Source of the DNA: an uncultured Verrucomicrobia subdivision 3 bacterium
Lineage (GTDB): Bacteria > Verrucomicrobiota > Verrucomicrobiae > Limisphaerales > UBA11358
Direction of reading: 5' to 3'
Assembly: GCA_903847285.1 (NCBI GenBank)
Contig: CAINDH010000224.1
Coordinates: 1-45,107 of the forward strand
DNA: 45,107 bases
A program made the position numbers and the translations under genes. Of this stretch, positions 9,487 through 18,148 are shown in pieces; positions within the stretch are counted from its first letter, which is position 1; every line of letters starts with the position of its first letter. Under the pieces are notes generated by a model. That model made no database searches, had not been told where the DNA came from, and saw only the letters and a program-made list of their open reading frames with translations.

Positions 9487-9993
9487 ATGCTTAAATCCCA
9501 CGAACTCCTCGGCTTCATGTCTCCTGCGCTCGCGGCGGACATTTTAAGTTTCACCTTCGACTCGGACAAGCCCGCCTACCGCGCCACCATGGCGGCGGTG
9601 GCGTCGGCGAAAAATGTTCGCCCCGTCTTCCTCGAACGGCAGCCGCGCGATGCGCGTCATGCCACGATGATTTCCGCGCTGGCCAAGCCCACGCTGGATG
9701 CCGCCGCCGCCGCCCTGCTCCGCGCGTGGCTCGTCAAAAAACACGAGGCGATGCTGATTGATTTTCTCAACGCGCTCGGCATCAAGCACGACAAAGGCGT
9801 GGTGGAAGATCTGCCGCCGACCATGGATGACGCCAAGCTGAAACCTGCCGTGGAAATTTTGCTCGGCAAGTATCCGCACGAAACCGTGAGCGTGTATCTG
9901 AACGCCTTCAACGACCTCAATGGCGCTGGCTGGCCAAACTTGAAGGCCATGTTGGAAAGCGATGCGCGTCTACAGTTGGGTAACCACGCCTGA
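9487..9993 (+). CDS. Hypothetical protein, 168 residues
   Basis: The frame is open further upstream, but the part before 9487 overlaps lpxI out of frame, so the ATG at 9487 (MLKSHELLGFM) is taken as start. The product is soluble, rich in alanine and leucine and predicted mostly helical, without a signal peptide or membrane segment. Visible features are a phrase FLERQPRDARHATM around residue 40, an alanine-rich helix near 65-75, and a C-terminal part with YPHETVSVYLNAFNDL. I do not recognise the family. Its spacing of 37 bases behind lpxI and 57 bases ahead of the next start suggests a shared transcript. It is likely a real gene because codon use and start placement are good, but its role is unknown. 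Confidence 0.7.
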   Translation: MLKSHELLGFMSPALAADILSFTFDSDKPAYRATMAAVASAKNVRPVFLERQPRDARHATMISALAKPTLDAAAAALLRAWLVKKHEAMLIDFLNALGIKHDKGVVEDLPPTMDDAKLKPAVEILLGKYPHETVSVYLNAFNDLNGAGWPNLKAMLESDARLQLGNHA

Positions 9994-10050
9994 TTGGCAG
10001 CGGCCGGTTATTTATTTGACGAGTGGCGGCAACGCTTTAACGTGCGGCGC

Positions 10051-11265
10051 ATGAACCCATCTATGAAACCGGCGCGTGTGGCCGGCAGTTTTTTGGCGGC
10101 GGTCAAAAAAACCTTTATCCTCTGCGTTGTGCTGGGACTTCTCGGCGCGTTCGGCCCGGCGCGCGCAGAAGGCCCGGACACGGATTATCTCGTGGTTTAT
10201 GCCGTGATTGATCAGGCGGATGCGCTGAATCAGAAGGGCAAGACGAGCGCCGCCCACGCCAAATACCTCGAGGCGCAACGAGCCCTGGCGGAGTTCCAAA
10301 AAAATAATTCCGGCTGGAACAACCAGATGGTGGCTTACCGGCAGAAGTATCTGGCAGAAAAAATTTCAGCCACCTCCAGCAAGGGCACAACCGATTCCAG
10401 CAGTTCAGCTGCGTCAGTAAAAACTTCCGCCGCCGCCAAGTCGCCGGTCAAGTTGCTGACCGCGGGCAGCGAGCCGCGCAAAGTCTTGCGCCTGCATCCG
10501 GCCAGCGGCGATAAGCAGACGCTGGCGATGAGCATCAAAATGGCGATGACGATGTCCGCCGGCGGCGAAACGATGCCCGCGATGGATTTGCCGACGATGG
10601 TGATGACGATGGAGGTAACCGTCAAAGACGCTTCGACCAATGGCGAAATCAGTTACACGATTCTTTACAGCGAGGCGGACACCGAAATGGGCAAGAGCGC
10701 GAAGTCAGCAGCAAGCGCGGCGATGAAGTCGTCCATGGCCGGACTGCGTGGGTTGTCTGGCGAAGGTAAAATATCAGATCGGGGCATCGTGAAGTCGCTG
10801 GAAATGAAATTACCGCCGGATGCTGACCCCCAGTTAAGCCAGTCCATGAGCCAGATGAAAGAATCGTTCGCCAGTTCGTCCACGCCGTTGCCCGAAGAAG
10901 CCGTCGGCCCCGGCGCGAAATGGGAATACAAGTCGCGCATCAAAAGCCAGGGCATGACGGTGGATCAGACGATGACGTTTGAATTGCTCACCATGGACGG
11001 CGATCAAGTCACGCTTCGCACCGCTCTCGCGCAAAACGCCGCCGGACAGAAGGTGGAAAACCCTTCGATGCCCGGCATGAAAATGGATCTCACCAAACTA
11101 ACGGTCACCGGCAACGGCAAATCCACCATCGACCTAGGCCAACTCATGCCATCGGACGCAACTCTGGATGAAAACTCTGATGTCCAGATGTCCATGAACG
11201 TCGGCCAGCAAAAACAGGCGATGAGCATGAAGATGAGTATGAAGGTCAAGTTCGAGGGGAAGTGA
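10051..11265 (+). CDS. Exported methionine-rich beta-type protein, DUF6263-like
   Basis: The ATG at 10051 is preferred over an upstream TTG because it places a classical signal peptide at the N terminus: basic MNPSMKPARV, a hydrophobic core FILCVVLGLLGAFG, and a likely cleavage after ARA. The mature protein starts with a helical segment of about 80 residues that includes YAVIDQADALNQKGKTSAAH, TPR-like in feel, followed by a Ser/Ala linker. The rest is strand-rich with alternating methionines (MSIKMAMTMSAG, AMSMKMSMKVKF) and phrases such as GAKWEYKSRI. This recalls DUF6263-type proteins of Planctomycetes and Verrucomicrobia, but that match is from memory of the pattern only. It is probably periplasmic or outer-membrane associated. 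The methionine runs could also suggest a metal-contacting surface. Confidence 0.72.
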   Translation: MNPSMKPARVAGSFLAAVKKTFILCVVLGLLGAFGPARAEGPDTDYLVVYAVIDQADALNQKGKTSAAHAKYLEAQRALAEFQKNNSGWNNQMVAYRQKYLAEKISATSSKGTTDSSSSAASVKTSAAAKSPVKLLTAGSEPRKVLRLHPASGDKQTLAMSIKMAMTMSAGGETMPAMDLPTMVMTMEVTVKDASTNGEISYTILYSEADTEMGKSAKSAASAAMKSSMAGLRGLSGEGKISDRGIVKSLEMKLPPDADPQLSQSMSQMKESFASSSTPLPEEAVGPGAKWEYKSRIKSQGMTVDQTMTFELLTMDGDQVTLRTALAQNAAGQKVENPSMPGMKMDLTKLTVTGNGKSTIDLGQLMPSDATLDENSDVQMSMNVGQQKQAMSMKMSMKVKFEGK

Positions 11266-11288
11266 GCTGACTGCGCCGGCAGGGCGCG

Positions 11289-11324
11289 TCGCTTCCACCG
11301 TCGCTTCCACCGTCGCTTCGCTAT
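11289..11324 (+). repeat. 12-base tandem repeat in a GC-rich intergenic stretch
   Basis: Two exact copies of tcgcttccaccg are followed by a partial third (tcgcttcg). The word aaagcgacg at about 11350 is complementary to the repeat start, so the stretch could fold as a hairpin. The intergenic region 11266-11481 holds nothing else I can name. It may be a REP-like or slippage-generated element. Confidence 0.6.
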
Positions 11325-11481
11325 GGCGGGATTGGCCATGCGCGCAAAGCGACGTGCCCACCCGCCCGCCAACGGACACGGACGCAAAACCATTGTGATT
11401 TTTTTCCCGCTTTTAACTTGTTGCGCCGTGTGGCGAATGAGAGTGTCTGCGGCTCTTAATTGCTTCTTAATCGAAATCTCA

Positions 11482-11511
11482 ATGAAACTTTAATTTAATT
11501 CGCTGGCCGCG
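11482..11511 (+). other. Detached signal-peptide start with in-frame TAA, upstream of the Calx-beta gene
   Basis: An ATG at 11482 lies in the same frame as the following large gene and reads M-K-L, then TAA at 11491-11493, then FNSLAALLLANTLTTHAADV. Ignoring the stop, this is a textbook signal peptide: lysine, hydrophobic core, cleavage after THA. One base (AAA to TAA, or a similar change) would explain the break. Either the gene is a recent null allele, the base is a sequencing error, or translation begins at the TTG at 11512 with a shortened signal. Confidence 0.7.
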
Positions 11512-14500
11512 TTGCTGCTCGCCAACACACTCACCACTCACGCCGCTGATGTGCAGCAATACCTTGTTGCCAAAGGACAGGATTACCGTCAGACGAACGG
11601 CACCGCAGTCTTGTCGTTCACGAATGAAAATCCGTTCCGCTTCATGGCTTCGGTCGCCGCCACCACAACGAACAGCGTGACAAATGTGACATTGAAGCTA
11701 CCGAACACGCAGTTCCGCCAGCTGACGAATGCCGGCGGCGAATTTCAATTCGAGCAGGGCTTCGCAACCAAGCAAGCGCTGGACGGCGGCTACGCGCCGG
11801 GCAATTACGGTTTTACCATTCAAGCGGTGAACGATGGAACAAATAAGCCGACGTTGAATCTGGCGGCGGAAAATTATCCCGGCCTGCCAAAGCTCACAAA
11901 CTGGGCGGACTTGCAGGCGGTGGAACCGGCGTTGCCGCTGGACGTTTCCTGGGGCGCATTCACGAACGGCAATACGAATGATTTTATCCAAGTAGAAGTC
12001 AACACGCTGACCGGCGAAAACGTGGCGCTTACGCCGGACTTGCTGATGGCGGGCGCGCTCAACGGCACGAACACCGTCGTGACGATGCCAGCGAACACGC
12101 TGGACTACGGCGTGACTTACGAGGGCCGGTTACTGTTTGTGAAACGCACCGCGCTGGCGTTGACGAATTATCCCGGCGCTGCCGGCGTGGCGGCGTATTT
12201 CCGAGAGACAAAATTTCCACTCGTCACGCTGCCCGCGCCGCCGAGTCACGGGCGTATCCAGTTCAGCACAAGTTCGCAATCCGTGGCGGAAACTGCCGGG
12301 GTGGCCAACCTCACGCTCTCGCGCGCGGGAACTCAGGGCGGAGTTTCGGTGGATGTGCAAACGTTTGGCGGCACAGCCACGGCAGGCGATGATTACGAAA
12401 CAGTTTTCAACACGTTTCACTTTGAAGATGGCGAAGCGACCAAGACCGTTCCCGTCACCATTTTGGACGATTATCTTTTGGAAGGGAGCGAGACGGTGAA
12501 TGTGTTGTTGCTCAACGCCACCGATGGCGCTCAACTTGGCGACCGCACAAACCTCGTGTTGACCATCGCGGACAACGAACTCGCCGCTGCCGGAAAATTG
12601 CAATTCAGCGCGACGAATTATCCCGTGGTGGAATCGTCTAGCAATGTCGTGGTGACAGTCAACCGCGTGGGCGGCAGCGCGGGTGTTGTCACGGGAACTT
12701 TTTCCGTGGCGGACATCACGGCGCAGGGGTTGGGTGTGGATTACGGCACGGTCGGCGGCACGCTGACTTTTTCCAACGGTGTGACGATGCGGACGATTAC
12801 CATTCCGATTGTCACGGACTCAATTTACGAGACGAATGAAACCTTTCGCGTGCGGTTGATAGCCACAAGTGGCGGCGCAGCGTTCGGGACGAACATCAGC
12901 ACCATCGTGACCATCACGGATAACGATCCAGCTGGCACGATCAGCTTCAAACCGGCGGCTTACGCGGTCGCTGAGAACGCGACGAATTTTCTCGTCACGG
13001 TCGTCCGCACCGGCGGCACGGCCAGCGGCGTGACGGTGGATTTTGCCACGCAGGACGGCACGGCTTTGGCCGACTCGGATTACGTCGCCACCAACGGCAC
13101 GCTGTTATTTGGCTCGAACGAAGTGACGAAAACTTTCAGTGTGTTCATCAACAACGATACGCTCGCCGAAGGAAATGAATTTTTCACCGTGCAACTCACC
13201 AACGCCACCGGCGGCGCGACCATCAGCACCACGAACATTGCCACGCTCACGATCAAGGACGATGAATCGAGCGTGCGTTTTACCAACGCCAGCTACGTCG
13301 TCAGCGAAGGCGTGACCAACCTGCTCTTGAATGTCATCCGCGATGGCGCGCTCATCACGCCGGTGAGCGTGACGTTCGCCACGGCAGATGATTCCGCGCA
13401 CGCCGGAACGGATTACACGGCGACGAACGGCACGTTGATTTTTCCGACGAACACGAGCGTCCGCTCCTTCATCGTTCCCATCAAGAACAACACCATCGTG
13501 GACGGTGCGCGAGCGTTCACAGTCGAGTTGAGCAATCCGTTGAACGGACTTCAGCTTGGCAACCTCAGCACCACCACCGTCATCATCAATGACAACGATG
13601 CGGGCGGCGCGATTCGTTTCTCCACGAACAACTTCGCCGTGAATGAAACCGGCACGAACGCCGTCATCACCCTGCTCCGCTCCGGCGGTTTAGCCAGCGG
13701 TGTGACAGTGAAGTTCAACGTCGAGGAAGGGTCAGCCAGCGAAAACATTGACTACTCAAACCTCACCCAAGTCGTCACCTTCAACGCTGGCGAGACGAAT
13801 AAGAAAGTTTTCATTCCGATCATCAACGACACCGTCGTGGAAAATCCGGAAACGGTATTGCTCTCGCTCGAAGACCCGACCGGCGGCGCGAGCCTTGGCT
13901 CCAGCAACCTCAACGCCACGCTGACCATCACGAGCGATGACGTGGGCGGCACGATTAATTTCTCGCGCACCAATTTTCTCGCCTACGAAAATGCGACCAA
14001 CTTCTACGTCATCGTCACCCGCACCGGCGGCAAGGCGAGCGGCGTGACGGTGGATTACGCCACGCAGTCCGGCACGGCTTCCTCGGGCGTTGACTTCGCC
14101 GAAACCAGCGGCACGCTGGCGTTCGCGGCGAATGAAACGAACAAGCTCATCACCATTCCCATCGTCAATGACGCGCTCGCGGAAGGAAACGAAACGTTCA
14201 GCATCGGACTTTCCGTAGTCGCTGGCGGCGCCACGCTCGGCACCATTAGCAATGCCTTGCTCACCATCATTGATGATGAATCCAGCATCAGCATCGGCAG
14301 CAACAATTACACGGTCAGCGAGGGCGCGACAAACCTAGCCGTGACCTTCTTCCGCGCGGGCGCGTTGCTGACGCCGGTCTCGGTGGATTTCGCCACGGTC
14401 AATGGTTCCGCCGTTGCGCCGGATGATTTTGTGGCGACGAATGGCACGCTGAATTTTCCCAGCAACGTGGTTTCAAAAACCATTCTCATCCGCATCGTCA

Positions 14501-16398
14501 ACGACACCCTCGTGGAAGGTGGCGAATCGTTTAGCCTCCAGCTTTCCAATCCGCAGGGCGGCGTCCAGCTTGGCAACATCACCAATGCGGTCATCAACAT
14601 CACGGACAATGACCTCGGCGGGGCGATTCGTTTCAGCACGAACGGCTACACCGTTTCCGAAGGCGGCACGAACGCGCGTATCACGTTGCTCCGCACCGGC
14701 GGCCTCGCCAGCGGCGTGACAGTGAAATTCAAAGTTGAGGATGGTTCTGCCGGGGCGGGCGCGGATTATTCCAACGCCACCCAAATCGTCACCTTCAACG
14801 CGGGCGAGACGAACAAGACAATTCTCATTCCGATCATCAACGATACGATCGTCGAGAATCCTGAAACCATTTTACTCACGCTCGAAGACATTAACGGCGG
14901 CGCCAGCCCCGGCAGCATCACGGCGGCGACGTTGACCATCACGGACAATGATCTTGGCGGCGTCATCAGCCTCGCCAGCACGGCGCTCTCGGCCAGCGAG
15001 AACGGCACTAACTTCATCGTCAACGTAAAGCGCACGGGCGGTGCGGCGAGCGGGGTGACGGTGGATTACGCCACTCATTCCGGCACGGCCACGAGCGGAA
15101 GCGATTTCAGCGAGACGGATGGCACGCTGACGTTTGGCGCTAACGAAACGAACAAAGTTATTCTCGTGCCGATTCTTAATGACACGCTGGCGGAGGGCAA
15201 CGAATCCTTCACGCTCGTCTTGAGCGGTGTGCAGGGCGGAGCGACTTTGAACCCAACCAACACCGCCACGCTGACGATTGTGGATGATGAATCTAGCATC
15301 AGCATCAGCAACGCCGTGGTGAGCGTCAGCGAGAGCGGCACAAATGTCATCGTCACGCTCGTCCGCTCGGGCGCGCTGCTGACTTCCGTCTCGGTGGATT
15401 TCGCAACCATCAACGGCTCCGCCACAGCGGGCAGCGATTACGGCGCGACGAACGGCACGGTAGTTTTCCCCGCAAACACGCCGGTGAAACGCATTGTCAT
15501 TCCCATCATCAACGACGCGGTGATTGAAAATAGCGAGACGTTCACGTTCGCCATTTCCAATCCGCAAGGCGGCGTGCAACTCGGCACGACGACGAATGAA
15601 GCGGTGACGATTGAGAATGATGACTTCGCCGGCACGGTGCAGTTTGCCGCGACCGGTTTCAGCGGCACGGAAGGTTCCAACGCCGTCATCACCATCACAC
15701 GCACCGGCGGTTTGGCGGGCGGCGTTTCGGTTTATTTCCAGATGGTCGCCAGCTCAGCGTTGCCCGGTTTGGACTACACGAACAAGTCTGGCTACATCAG
15801 CTTCGCGCCCGGTCAGACGACGACGAACATTCTCGTGCCGCTCGTGGCGGATTCCATTGCTGAATCTACCGAAACGGTGAGCCTGCTGTTGAACATCACG
15901 CTCGGCGGACTGGCGCTTGGCACGCCGAGCTTTGCCACGTTGAGCATCGCGGACAAACCGGATCCGAATGCGATACCCGAAGCGGGGACACCGTTCTTCA
16001 GCGCCTCGGTCAATGGCGCGAACATCGCCGGCCTGGCCTTGTCGGCCACCAACTTCGCTGACAATAGCGGCATTAGCGCCAATTCACTGGCTAATGTCAG
16101 CGGCTCACATCTGGCTTCACCTTATAGCAGTTTTAGTTTGCTGAACGTCGTGGCCAATAGCACCGGCTCCGTGGCCATTTTAAGTTCCACGGCGAATGGA
16201 GCTATCACTTACACTTTGGTAAGTGGTTTTATCCCCGACATCACCACCACCGCCAACACCGGCGGCGGCGGCACGGTTAAATTTGATGTGATCAATAAAA
16301 TCACCAAAACAGTGACGGGTAGATTCGATGTGATCACGGTCAGTTCAACCACGGGTTTGACCTATCACGTCATCGGCAGTTTCCGCTACCACTACTGA
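11512..16398 (+). CDS. Giant surface protein with eleven Calx-beta domains
   Basis: The frame of 1628 residues begins at a TTG after an in-frame TAA that separates it from the probable original ATG at 11482. Residues 1-240 form an N-terminal strand-rich region. Eleven Calx-beta domains of about 113 residues follow, starting near residues 247, 360, 475, 586, 699, 813, 924, 1037, 1150, 1261 and 1374. Each shows the pattern F-x(5)-V-x-E near its start, then ATxGxDY-type and NDxxxEGxE-type motifs and a closing TIxDN/DE. These acidic loops are the usual calcium sites. Residues from about 1487 form a separate C-terminal domain ending FRYHY. Domains 3-11 form three repeats of a three-domain block. 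The protein is probably exported and adhesive. A strong terminator follows. The in-frame stop makes expression uncertain. Confidence 0.88.
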   Translation: MLLANTLTTHAADVQQYLVAKGQDYRQTNGTAVLSFTNENPFRFMASVAATTTNSVTNVTLKLPNTQFRQLTNAGGEFQFEQGFATKQALDGGYAPGNYGFTIQAVNDGTNKPTLNLAAENYPGLPKLTNWADLQAVEPALPLDVSWGAFTNGNTNDFIQVEVNTLTGENVALTPDLLMAGALNGTNTVVTMPANTLDYGVTYEGRLLFVKRTALALTNYPGAAGVAAYFRETKFPLVTLPAPPSHGRIQFSTSSQSVAETAGVANLTLSRAGTQGGVSVDVQTFGGTATAGDDYETVFNTFHFEDGEATKTVPVTILDDYLLEGSETVNVLLLNATDGAQLGDRTNLVLTIADNELAAAGKLQFSATNYPVVESSSNVVVTVNRVGGSAGVVTGTFSVADITAQGLGVDYGTVGGTLTFSNGVTMRTITIPIVTDSIYETNETFRVRLIATSGGAAFGTNISTIVTITDNDPAGTISFKPAAYAVAENATNFLVTVVRTGGTASGVTVDFATQDGTALADSDYVATNGTLLFGSNEVTKTFSVFINNDTLAEGNEFFTVQLTNATGGATISTTNIATLTIKDDESSVRFTNASYVVSEGVTNLLLNVIRDGALITPVSVTFATADDSAHAGTDYTATNGTLIFPTNTSVRSFIVPIKNNTIVDGARAFTVELSNPLNGLQLGNLSTTTVIINDNDAGGAIRFSTNNFAVNETGTNAVITLLRSGGLASGVTVKFNVEEGSASENIDYSNLTQVVTFNAGETNKKVFIPIINDTVVENPETVLLSLEDPTGGASLGSSNLNATLTITSDDVGGTINFSRTNFLAYENATNFYVIVTRTGGKASGVTVDYATQSGTASSGVDFAETSGTLAFAANETNKLITIPIVNDALAEGNETFSIGLSVVAGGATLGTISNALLTIIDDESSISIGSNNYTVSEGATNLAVTFFRAGALLTPVSVDFATVNGSAVAPDDFVATNGTLNFPSNVVSKTILIRIVNDTLVEGGESFSLQLSNPQGGVQLGNITNAVINITDNDLGGAIRFSTNGYTVSEGGTNARITLLRTGGLASGVTVKFKVEDGSAGAGADYSNATQIVTFNAGETNKTILIPIINDTIVENPETILLTLEDINGGASPGSITAATLTITDNDLGGVISLASTALSASENGTNFIVNVKRTGGAASGVTVDYATHSGTATSGSDFSETDGTLTFGANETNKVILVPILNDTLAEGNESFTLVLSGVQGGATLNPTNTATLTIVDDESSISISNAVVSVSESGTNVIVTLVRSGALLTSVSVDFATINGSATAGSDYGATNGTVVFPANTPVKRIVIPIINDAVIENSETFTFAISNPQGGVQLGTTTNEAVTIENDDFAGTVQFAATGFSGTEGSNAVITITRTGGLAGGVSVYFQMVASSALPGLDYTNKSGYISFAPGQTTTNILVPLVADSIAESTETVSLLLNITLGGLALGTPSFATLSIADKPDPNAIPEAGTPFFSASVNGANIAGLALSATNFADNSGISANSLANVSGSHLASPYSSFSLLNVVANSTGSVAILSSTANGAITYTLVSGFIPDITTTANTGGGGTVKFDVINKITKTVTGRFDVITVSSTTGLTYHVIGSFRYHY

Positions 16399-16414
16399 AC
16401 CGTTCTTTGCACCG

Positions 16415-16446
16415 ACGCCCCGCGCACCGTGCGCGGGGCGTTTTTG
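16415..16446 (+). terminator. Rho-independent terminator after the Calx-beta gene
   Basis: A perfect 12-base stem (acgccccgcgca and its complement) with a three-base loop ends at 16441 and runs into TTTTTG. It lies 17 bases after the Calx-beta stop codon and points the same way. Confidence 0.9.
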
Positions 16447-16545
16447 TTTTGCGGCAAGTTCCCTTTTTCATAGCCGGTAGAAAATTATTTCATCCAGAAA
16501 CTGCTGGCGGATACGGACGGCTTTTGTATTGTGAGCCTTAACTTT

Positions 16546-18018
16546 ATGCAACCTACCGGCGATATTGCTCTCATCGGTCTGGCCGTAATGGGCCAGAATC
16601 TCATCATGAATATGAACGACCACGGCTTCACCGTCGTCGCTTACAACCGCACCACCGACAAGGTGGATCACTTCCTGGCCAACGAAGCTAAAGGCTCGAA
16701 AGTCATCGGTGCGCACTCCATCGAGGAGATGGTCTCCAAACTGAAACTGCCCCGCCGGGTGATGATGCTCGTCAAAGCGGGTAAGCCGGTGGACGATTTC
16801 ATCGAACAGCTCATCCCTCACCTCTCGCCCGGCGACATCATCATTGACGGCGGCAATTCGCTATTCAACGACACCAGCCGGCGCGTGGCGTATTGCGAGA
16901 GCAAAGGACTTTTGTTCGTCGGCACCGGCGTTTCTGGCGGCGAAGAAGGCGCGCGCAAAGGCCCGAGCATCATGCCCGGTGGTTCACCCGCCGCGTGGCC
17001 GTTCGTGAAAGATATTTTCCAAGCCGTCTCTGCGAAGGTGGAAGGTAATGTCCCCTGCTGCGACTGGGTCGGTGAAGGCGGCGCGGGCCACTACGTCAAG
17101 ATGGTTCACAACGGCATTGAATACGGCGATATGCAGCTCATCTGCGAAGCCTACAACATCATGAAGAACGGTCTTGGCATGAGCGCGCAGGAGATGCACG
17201 ACGTGCTGGCCGAATGGAATAAGGGTGACCTTGATTCCTATCTCATTGAAATCTCCCGCGACATCCTTGGCACGAAAGACTCCGACGGCTTGCCGCTCGT
17301 GGACAAGATTCTCGACACCGCCGGCCAGAAAGGCACGGGCAAATGGACGGTCATTGATTCGCAGGAAATGGGCATCCCCATCACCCTCATGGCCGAGGCC
17401 GTTTACTCCCGCTGCGTCTCCGCACTGAAGGACGAACGTGTCAAAGCCGCCCGCAAACTTAAAGGCCCGCGCCCGTTCCTCGGCAGTATCGCGGCGAATC
17501 CCGCGAAGAAAAAAGCCTTCATCGAAGACATCAAGAGCGCGCTTTACGCCTCCAAAATCGTCAGCTACGCCCAAGGCTACATGCTCATGCGTGCTGCCGC
17601 CAAGGAACGCAACTGGCATCTGAACTACGGCGGCATCGCTCTCATGTGGCGCGGCGGCTGTATCATTCGCTCCCGCTTCCTCGGCAAGATCAAAGAAGCC
17701 TACGACAATAATCCGAAGCTCTCGAACTTGCTGCTGGACGATTATTTCCGTGGCGAAATCAAGAAATCGCAGAAAGGCTGGCGCAACATCGTCGCCACCG
17801 CCGCCAAGAAAGGCATTCCCGTTCCCGCGTTCAGCACCGCACTGGCGTTCTACGATCAATATCGCTCCGCCGTGTTGCCCGCGAACTTGCTGCAAGCGCA
17901 ACGCGACTACTTCGGCGCACACACTTACGAACGCGTGGACAAACCGCGCGGCGAATTCTTTCACACGAACTGGACCGGCCGCGGCGGCACGACCAGCAGC
18001 AGCACTTACAACGTGTAA
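16546..18018 (+). CDS. gnd: 6-phosphogluconate dehydrogenase, decarboxylating
   Basis: From the ATG at 16546 the product has 490 residues, close to the usual 470-490 of the dimeric form. The Rossmann fingerprint GLAVMGQNLIMNMNDHGF is at the N terminus. The substrate and catalytic region has GTGVSGGEEGARKGPSIMPGG and the lysine/asparagine motif YVKMVHNGIEYGDMQLI. The C-terminal helical domain closes with FGAHTYERVD and a short tail that embraces the partner subunit. It converts 6-phosphogluconate to ribulose 5-phosphate with CO2 and NADPH in the oxidative pentose phosphate pathway. A GTG at 16531 would add MSLNF; the ATG fits the family better. It is flanked by terminators on both sides and so is likely transcribed alone. 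No zwf or pgl is seen nearby. Confidence 0.97.
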   Translation: MQPTGDIALIGLAVMGQNLIMNMNDHGFTVVAYNRTTDKVDHFLANEAKGSKVIGAHSIEEMVSKLKLPRRVMMLVKAGKPVDDFIEQLIPHLSPGDIIIDGGNSLFNDTSRRVAYCESKGLLFVGTGVSGGEEGARKGPSIMPGGSPAAWPFVKDIFQAVSAKVEGNVPCCDWVGEGGAGHYVKMVHNGIEYGDMQLICEAYNIMKNGLGMSAQEMHDVLAEWNKGDLDSYLIEISRDILGTKDSDGLPLVDKILDTAGQKGTGKWTVIDSQEMGIPITLMAEAVYSRCVSALKDERVKAARKLKGPRPFLGSIAANPAKKKAFIEDIKSALYASKIVSYAQGYMLMRAAAKERNWHLNYGGIALMWRGGCIIRSRFLGKIKEAYDNNPKLSNLLLDDYFRGEIKKSQKGWRNIVATAAKKGIPVPAFSTALAFYDQYRSAVLPANLLQAQRDYFGAHTYERVDKPRGEFFHTNWTGRGGTTSSSTYNV

Positions 18019-18047
18019 GGTCCTTGCGGACGGCCACCAGAAATTTC

Positions 18048-18079
18048 AAGCGCGCGGCTCCGGCTGCGCGCTTTTTTTA
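18048..18079 (+). terminator. Rho-independent terminator after gnd
   Basis: The hairpin has an eight-base stem aagcgcgc / gcgcgctt around a ten-base loop, followed by a run of T. It starts 30 bases after the gnd stop. Confidence 0.8.
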
Positions 18080-18148
18080 TTAAGCGTGAAGTTCTTAATA
18101 ATATTTTCTAGTCGTTGCACAAAAACAGCCCTTGCCTAAAATCTGCGC

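Noticed and set aside
14872..15579. A 235-codon minus-strand frame within the Calx-beta gene
   Set aside because: The repeats keep the antisense frame open; no independent support.
12934..15960. Mobile or CRISPR-like repeat at DNA level
   Set aside because: The periodicity is explained by coding Calx-beta domains.
16984..17964. A 326-codon minus-strand frame within gnd
   Set aside because: It mirrors the coding strand of a clear 6-phosphogluconate dehydrogenase.
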